This document shows, piece by piece, positions 59,650-64,000 of a stretch of DNA of 64,000 nt. The stretch comes from Azospirillum sp. SYSU D00513 (GTDB taxonomy: Bacteria; Pseudomonadota; Alphaproteobacteria; Azospirillales; Azospirillaceae), in assembly GCF_017356015.1 (NCBI RefSeq), contig NZ_JAFIQV010000025.1, positions 44,420 through 108,419 of the forward strand. Reading direction: 5' to 3'. Each line of letters starts with the position of its first letter. The stretch's first letter is position 1. Under the pieces are notes generated by a model that saw only the letters and a list, made by a program, of their open reading frames with translations, was not told where the DNA came from and did no database searches. The position numbers were made by a program, and so were the translations under genes.

Positions 59650-60597
59650 TCACGCATTCGTCATATCAGTCAAATCCTGATTTTGGATCGGTTTCGATAA
59701 AGGATTCTGATCATTCGCCGACACAGCGACCTCCAGCGCCATGTCCGCGACGATGGGGACCAGCGGGTTGTCGGTGCCGGCGGGATAGCAGATGGTGAAG
59801 TCGAGCCCGGGCAACGGGTCCTCCGCCGGCACGAGCCTGAGCCGGCCCTCGGCCAGTTCGCGGCCGATCACGGCGGGCGGGATGGCGCCGATGCCGATGC
59901 CGTCCAGCGCCATGCGCACGATGCTGGCGAGCGAGCTGTTCCCGTAGAAGCGCAGCGGCGGCAGGTCGGGACGCAGGAACATCCGCTGGATGGCGACCGA
60001 CGGCTTGGTCCGGCGCGAGAAGGAAATGACCGGAAAGCGCGCCAGCTCGGCGAGGCTCAAGGGACCGTCCGGAAGCGCGAGCACCGGGCTCGCCGCCCAA
60101 GCCAGCGGGTAGCGGCACAGGGCGAGGTTCCGCATGTCCGGCTCCGGCATGGGGCCGAGCATGAAGGCGATGTCGATCTCGTGCGCCAGCAGCCCGTTGC
60201 GCAGGTTGATGGAGGTGTCCACCTCGACCTCCAGGCTGACCAGCGGGAATCGGTGATGCAGCCGCTCGATCAGCCGGGACAGCCAGGTGTGCACGATCGT
60301 CTCCGACACCCCCAGCCGGATCAGCCCGCGCAGCGTGGTGGATTCCGCGACCGCCTGCACCAGCTCGGCCTGGAGCGCCAGCATCCGCTCGGCATGGCCC
60401 AGCAGTTCCAAGCCTTTGGGCGTCAGCGTGACCCGGCGCGTGTCCCTGTTGAAAAGCTGGACGCCAAGCTCCCGCTCGAGCTGCGCGATGCGGGCGGACA
60501 CGGCCGGCTGGGTCGTGTTGAGCCGCCCGGCCGCGGCCCGGAAGCCGCCCAGCCGGGTGATCCACACGAAGGCTTCCAGGTTCTTCAGGTCCAGCAT
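59650..60597 (-). CDS. LysR-family transcriptional regulator
   Basis: A 315-aa regulator. The N-terminal wHTH (LDLKNLEAFVWITRLGGFRA, TTQPAVSARIAQLERELGVQ, RVTLTPKGLELLGHAERMLA) is followed by a LysR substrate-binding domain (RGLIRLGVSETIVHTWLSRL, LEVEVDTSINLRNGLLAHEI). It lies 18 nt upstream of the DUF1445 gene on the same strand and so leads the operon, an uncommon arrangement because LysR genes are usually divergent. It probably senses the imported substrate or an intermediate and controls the operon. Confidence 0.92.
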   Translation of the reverse strand: MLDLKNLEAFVWITRLGGFRAAAGRLNTTQPAVSARIAQLERELGVQLFNRDTRRVTLTPKGLELLGHAERMLALQAELVQAVAESTTLRGLIRLGVSETIVHTWLSRLIERLHHRFPLVSLEVEVDTSINLRNGLLAHEIDIAFMLGPMPEPDMRNLALCRYPLAWAASPVLALPDGPLSLAELARFPVISFSRRTKPSVAIQRMFLRPDLPPLRFYGNSSLASIVRMALDGIGIGAIPPAVIGRELAEGRLRLVPAEDPLPGLDFTICYPAGTDNPLVPIVADMALEVAVSANDQNPLSKPIQNQDLTDMTNA

Positions 60598-60687
60598 CGC
60601 CCAAACCGGCTGACGGAATGAACGATCTTCACGCCAACCGCCCCGCCGCGCAAGCGCGGCACCGCAGGAGCGGCACCGGCATCCGCC

Positions 60688-63606
60688 CTACGGCGCGCCG
60701 GCCTTCCGCGTCGCCATGCGCAGGGCATGCGCCAAGCTTCCGGCGTCGTAAGGCTTCATCAGGTGGGTCGCCGCCGCGAGCGGCCCCTGTCCTTCTATGC
60801 CCGGCGGCCGGTCGTGTCCCGTGGCGAACACCACGGGAAGCCCTGGACGGCGCTCCAGCACCCGCAAGGCCAGCTCGTCGCCGGACATTCCCGGCAAGGT
60901 CAGGTCGGTCAGCAGCAGATCGACCGCTTGCGCCTCCAGGATGGACAGCGCCTGCTCGGCATCCTCCGCCTCGAGCACGCTGTGGCCGAAGCCCGCGAGC
61001 ATGTCGGTGGTGGTCATGCGGATGAGCGCGTCGTCCTCGACGAGCAGGACGCGCAAGGGCGCCGTCCCGCCGGGACCGGACAGGCCTCCCACCGCAGTCG
61101 CCGGCCGGGCGCCGTTGCGCTGCTGCTGGTTGCGCAGGACATGGCGCAGCTTGCGGGCGAGCGCCTCGCGCGTGTAGGGCTTGGACAGAAGCTCCACCCC
61201 GGCGTCGAGGCGTCCGCCATGGACGATGGCGTTCTCCGTGTAGCCGGATGTGAAGAGCACGGCGATGTTCGGCAGCCGCTCCCGTGCCTTGCGCGCCAGC
61301 TCGGGACTGCGCAGGGAGCCGGGCATGACCACGTCGGTGAAGAGCAGGTCAACGGACACGCCGCTCTCCAGGATGGCGAGCGCGCTCTGCGCCTCGCGGG
61401 CCTTCAGCACCCGGTAGCCGAGATCGGACAGCATCTCGACCACGACCGCGCGCACCTCGTCGTCGTCCTCGACCACCAGCACCGTCTCCGAGCCGCCGCG
61501 CGCGGGCCCGGTCTCCAGATCGGTGGCGACATCCTCCTCCTGGTGCGTGCGTGGCAGGTAGAGGCGGATCGTGGTGCCCTGGCCTGGCTCGCTGTAGATC
61601 TTCACATGGCCGCCGGACTGCTTGACGAAGCCGTAGACCATGGAAAGCCCCAGGCCCGTGCCCTTGCCCTCGGGCTTGGTGCTGTAGAAGGGCTCGAACA
61701 CCCGCTCCAACACGTCGGGCGCCATGCCGCAGCCGGTGTCGCTGACGGCGAGCATGACATACTGGCCCGCCTTCACCTCGGCATGCCGCTGCGCGTAATG
61801 GTCGTCCAGCGATGCGTTCCCGGTTTCGATGGTGAGCTTCCCGTGGCCGTCCATCGCGTCGCGCGCGTTGATCGCCAGGTTGAGGAGCGCGTTTTCCACC
61901 TGCGCCGGATCGACCAGCGTGTTCCAGAGACCGGCCCCGCTGACCGTCTCGATCTCGATCCCCTCGCCGAGCGCACGCCGCAGCATGTCGTCGAGGCTGC
62001 GGATGAGACGCCCGAGATTGACCGCCTTGGGTTCCAGCGGCTGCCGCCGGGCGAAGGCCAGAAGCGAAGAGGCGAGCTTCGAGCCGCGCGACACGCCGCT
62101 CAAAGCGTTGCGCACCCGCAGCTCCGCCCGCTCGTTGCCGGCAACGTCCCGCGCCAGGAGCTGGAGGTTGCCGCTGATGACCTGAAGCAGGTTGTTGAAG
62201 TCGTGGGCCACGCCGCCGGTCAGCTGGCCCACCGCTTCCATCTTCTGCGACTGGACGAGCTGCTTCTCCGCGGCCCGCAGGGCGGCTTCCGCGTCGCGCT
62301 CGGCGGTGACGTCACGGCCGACCGCGTGGATGAAGCTCTCGTCGGGGACGGCGGTCCAGGATATCCGGCGGTAGCTGCCGTCCTTGTGCCGGTAACGGTT
62401 CTCGAACCGCCAGGTGGTCTGGCCGTCGGCGAGGCTGCCGACCTCGGACATCGTCGATTCCACGTCGTCGGGATGCACGAGGTCGAGGAAGACCGACCCG
62501 ACCAGATCCTCCTCCGTCCAGCCGAACAGGCTTGTCCAGGCCGGGTTCACCGACTCGATGGTACCGTCGAAGCGCGCCACCAGCATGATGTCGGTCGACA
62601 GCCGCCACATGCGGTCGCGGTCGTTGCGAAGCCCCTCCTCCATGACCTTGCGGTCCTGGATGTCCAAGTCGTTGCCGATCCAGCCGGTCACCCGGCCCTG
62701 GTCGTCCCGCACCGGCTCGGCGCGGATCAGGAACCAGCGATAGGTCCCATCATGCCGGCGCAGGCGGGCTTCCGTGTCGTAGACGGTTCCGCTGGCGCGA
62801 GCGGCGGCCCAGACGGCCTGGAGATCGTCCACGTCGTCGGGATGAAGGACGGAGGCCCAGCCCGTCGGCAGCGCCTCTTCCGGCGTCTGCCCGGTGTAGC
62901 TGAACCAGAACTCATTGAGATAGCTCAGCGTTCCGTCCGGGTTCCCGTACCAGACGATGCCCGGCGCCATGGAGGCAAGCTGCCGGAAGCGCTCCTCGCT
63001 GCTGGCCAGCGCCGCCGTGCGCTCGGCGACGGCCCTTGCGAGATCCTCGTTGGCCTGCCGGAGCTGCTCCTCGCGCTGTTTCAGCGCCTCGGTGATCCTG
63101 TGCCGCTCGGTGACGTCGCTGCACACGACCAACACGCCGCCGACGCCGCCCGGCTGGTCCTCGTCACCGATCGGGCTGAAGCCGTAGGTCCACCAGACCT
63201 CCTCCTTCTGCCCGTGGCGCGTCATGGGCAGGAGCTGGTCTTCGTTCCAGGTGGCCCCCTGCCCAGACATGACATGGTCGATCTGCGGGCCGATGACGTC
63301 CCAGATTTCGGACCAGCATTGCCGGCCAGCTTGCCCCAAGGCACTGGGATGGCGCTCGGGCCCGAGGGTCTGACGGTAGGAGTCGTTGTAGAACTGGATC
63401 AGCTCGTCGCCCCACCAGATGAACATCGGGTGGCGCGAGGTCAGAAGCAGGCGAACCGCGGTCTTGAGCCCCTGCGGCCATTGCTCCGGTGCTCCCAACG
63501 GCGAAGCCCGCCAGTCATGGGAGCGGATCAGCTCCCCCATCTCTCCGCCCCCGGCAAGAAAGCTGGCGTGGGCGGTGCTCCTGTCCGGCGCCATCATCTG
63601 TTCCAT
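60688..63606 (-). CDS. PAS-domain hybrid histidine kinase with two C-terminal receivers
   Basis: A 972-aa soluble protein. A PAS-like input region comes first ([40 protein letters not shown]), then two further PAS/PAC units (about residues 215-335 and 345-460). HisKA has the phosphoacceptor in [20 protein letters not shown], and the HATPase domain has [20 protein letters not shown] and [20 protein letters not shown]. Receiver 1 (D in [11 protein letters not shown] in LLSKPYTRE) and receiver 2 (D in [14 protein letters not shown] in LMKPYDAGS) are both complete. There is no membrane segment. It resembles light- or redox-type multi-PAS kinases, but no chromophore-binding residue is recognised. 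Confidence 0.92.
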   Translation of the reverse strand: MEQMMAPDRSTAHASFLAGGGEMGELIRSHDWRASPLGAPEQWPQGLKTAVRLLLTSRHPMFIWWGDELIQFYNDSYRQTLGPERHPSALGQAGRQCWSEIWDVIGPQIDHVMSGQGATWNEDQLLPMTRHGQKEEVWWTYGFSPIGDEDQPGGVGGVLVVCSDVTERHRITEALKQREEQLRQANEDLARAVAERTAALASSEERFRQLASMAPGIVWYGNPDGTLSYLNEFWFSYTGQTPEEALPTGWASVLHPDDVDDLQAVWAAARASGTVYDTEARLRRHDGTYRWFLIRAEPVRDDQGRVTGWIGNDLDIQDRKVMEEGLRNDRDRMWRLSTDIMLVARFDGTIESVNPAWTSLFGWTEEDLVGSVFLDLVHPDDVESTMSEVGSLADGQTTWRFENRYRHKDGSYRRISWTAVPDESFIHAVGRDVTAERDAEAALRAAEKQLVQSQKMEAVGQLTGGVAHDFNNLLQVISGNLQLLARDVAGNERAELRVRNALSGVSRGSKLASSLLAFARRQPLEPKAVNLGRLIRSLDDMLRRALGEGIEIETVSGAGLWNTLVDPAQVENALLNLAINARDAMDGHGKLTIETGNASLDDHYAQRHAEVKAGQYVMLAVSDTGCGMAPDVLERVFEPFYSTKPEGKGTGLGLSMVYGFVKQSGGHVKIYSEPGQGTTIRLYLPRTHQEEDVATDLETGPARGGSETVLVVEDDDEVRAVVVEMLSDLGYRVLKAREAQSALAILESGVSVDLLFTDVVMPGSLRSPELARKARERLPNIAVLFTSGYTENAIVHGGRLDAGVELLSKPYTREALARKLRHVLRNQQQRNGARPATAVGGLSGPGGTAPLRVLLVEDDALIRMTTTDMLAGFGHSVLEAEDAEQALSILEAQAVDLLLTDLTLPGMSGDELALRVLERRPGLPVVFATGHDRPPGIEGQGPLAAATHLMKPYDAGSLAHALRMATRKAGAP

Positions 63607-63823
63607 CGAAGGCGCACCTGTTCACACCCGTCATGGACAGAGCAAAGGGAAGCAGCGGTCCTTGGACGGCGGCTTTCGAAGGGCGGGAGGCGGCGGATCA
63701 GGCTGGAAGGCATCGGTACGCTGAGCAGTGACGGGAAACAGGATTTGCCATAGCGGGCCTGCCCCTGTCGACGGTATAGGACCATAAACTGGTCGTATGA
63801 CCGATGGCGCAAGCAAAACGCGA
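63607..63823. other. Intergenic region between the hybrid kinase and the rRNA operon end
   Basis: About 217 bp with no gene. It should contain the kinase promoter. Short minus-strand frames here have no support. Confidence 0.4.
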
Positions 63824-63853
63824 AACGGCCCGGATCATGAGATCCGGGCCGTT
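63824..63853 (-). terminator. Intrinsic terminator of the rRNA operon
   Basis: A 13-bp perfect stem (AACGGCCCGGATC with its complement, loop ATGA) lies 65 nt beyond the 3' end of 5S rRNA. On the minus strand TTTCGCGTTTT follows. Confidence 0.75.
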
Positions 63854-63917
63854 CGAATGGGTGATGACAGGTGCAAGTGGCTGTGTGTTGCCGAGCTGCG
63901 TGTCCTTGGGTCCTGGT

Positions 63918-64000
63918 GACCTGGCGGCGACCGACTCTCCCACGCCTTAAGACGCAGTACCATTGGCGCTGAGGTGTTTCACGGCCGAGTTCGGGATGGG
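63918..64000 (-). rRNA. rrf: 5S ribosomal RNA, 3' part (cut by right edge)
   Basis: Read on the minus strand, the segment begins CCCATCCCGAACTCGGCCGT, continues through AATGGTACTGCGTCTTAAGG and GTGGGAGAGTCGGTCGCCGC, and ends at CCAGGTC. These are the loop B/C region, the loop E region and the closing helix of 5S rRNA. The 5' part (about 35-40 nt) lies beyond the window. The rest of the rRNA operon should lie to the right. Confidence 0.95.

Noticed and set aside
60727..63753. A 1008-codon plus-strand frame over the hybrid kinase.
   Set aside because: The minus strand has complete PAS, HisKA, HATPase and two receiver domains. The plus frame is an antisense artefact.

Overview
The window is high-GC, densely coded DNA of an alphaproteobacterium, most likely Rhodospirillales and Azospirillum-like. 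This is inferred from protein flavour and gene content: many TRAP and NitT/TauT-type importers, GntR/LysR/AraC regulators, hybrid histidine kinases, a GGDEF enzyme, c-type cytochromes and a partial 5S rRNA on the minus strand at the right edge. The species cannot be fixed from the sequence alone.

Layout. 1-3907: TRAP transporter operon for a sugar acid or polyol, ending in a mannitol dehydrogenase-family gene cut by the left edge, with a divergent GntR/FCD regulator. 3924-5486: two stand-alone receiver proteins and an unknown protein. 5883-8985: ferrochelatase, a CHMI-like isomerase and a GAF hybrid kinase. 9123-15395: NitT/TauT-type ABC importer with two permeases plus a fumarylacetoacetate hydrolase-family enzyme, a divergent GntR regulator with inverted-repeat operator candidates, then an AraC regulator. 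15484-19333: diguanylate cyclase, CHAD protein and a PLP dehydratase. 19483-23076: ethanolamine operon eutB-eutC-permease. 23870-26150: an AT-rich islet carrying a P-loop ATPase. 26345-32682: an eight-gene redox operon (molybdenum hydroxylase subunits, FccA/FccB-like flavocytochrome c, SoxX, a SoxY homologue whose carrier arm reads AACIE rather than GGCGG, SoxZ, SoxA) with no soxB or soxCD in view. 32706-45360: housekeeping and accessory genes (GST, frameshifted bestrophin, orphan amidoligase, chemoreceptor, HflX, EamA exporter, OmpA-like porin, membrane-anchored EEP hydrolase, acid-sugar kinase plus PdxA-like dehydrogenase). 45452-50655: a membrane protein, a modular GH5 glycoside hydrolase and a divergent acidic low-complexity protein. 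50964-52464: ECF sigma factor, candidate anti-sigma factor and CnrX/ZraP-like sensor. 53139-60597: a collinear LysR - DUF1445 - TRAP - pxpBCA operon that reads as a D-glutamate/5-oxoproline route. 60688-64000: PAS hybrid kinase with two receivers, then the end of an rRNA operon.

The most interesting locus is the variant Sox operon. It keeps the SoxXA conjugating cytochrome and the SoxYZ carrier but changes the carrier's swinging arm, and pairs it with a molybdenum hydroxylase and a flavocytochrome c instead of SoxB and SoxCD. It looks like a carrier-bound oxidation pathway for a substrate other than thiosulfate. The second is the DUF1445 - TRAP - PxpBCA operon. The third is the AT-rich ATPase islet.
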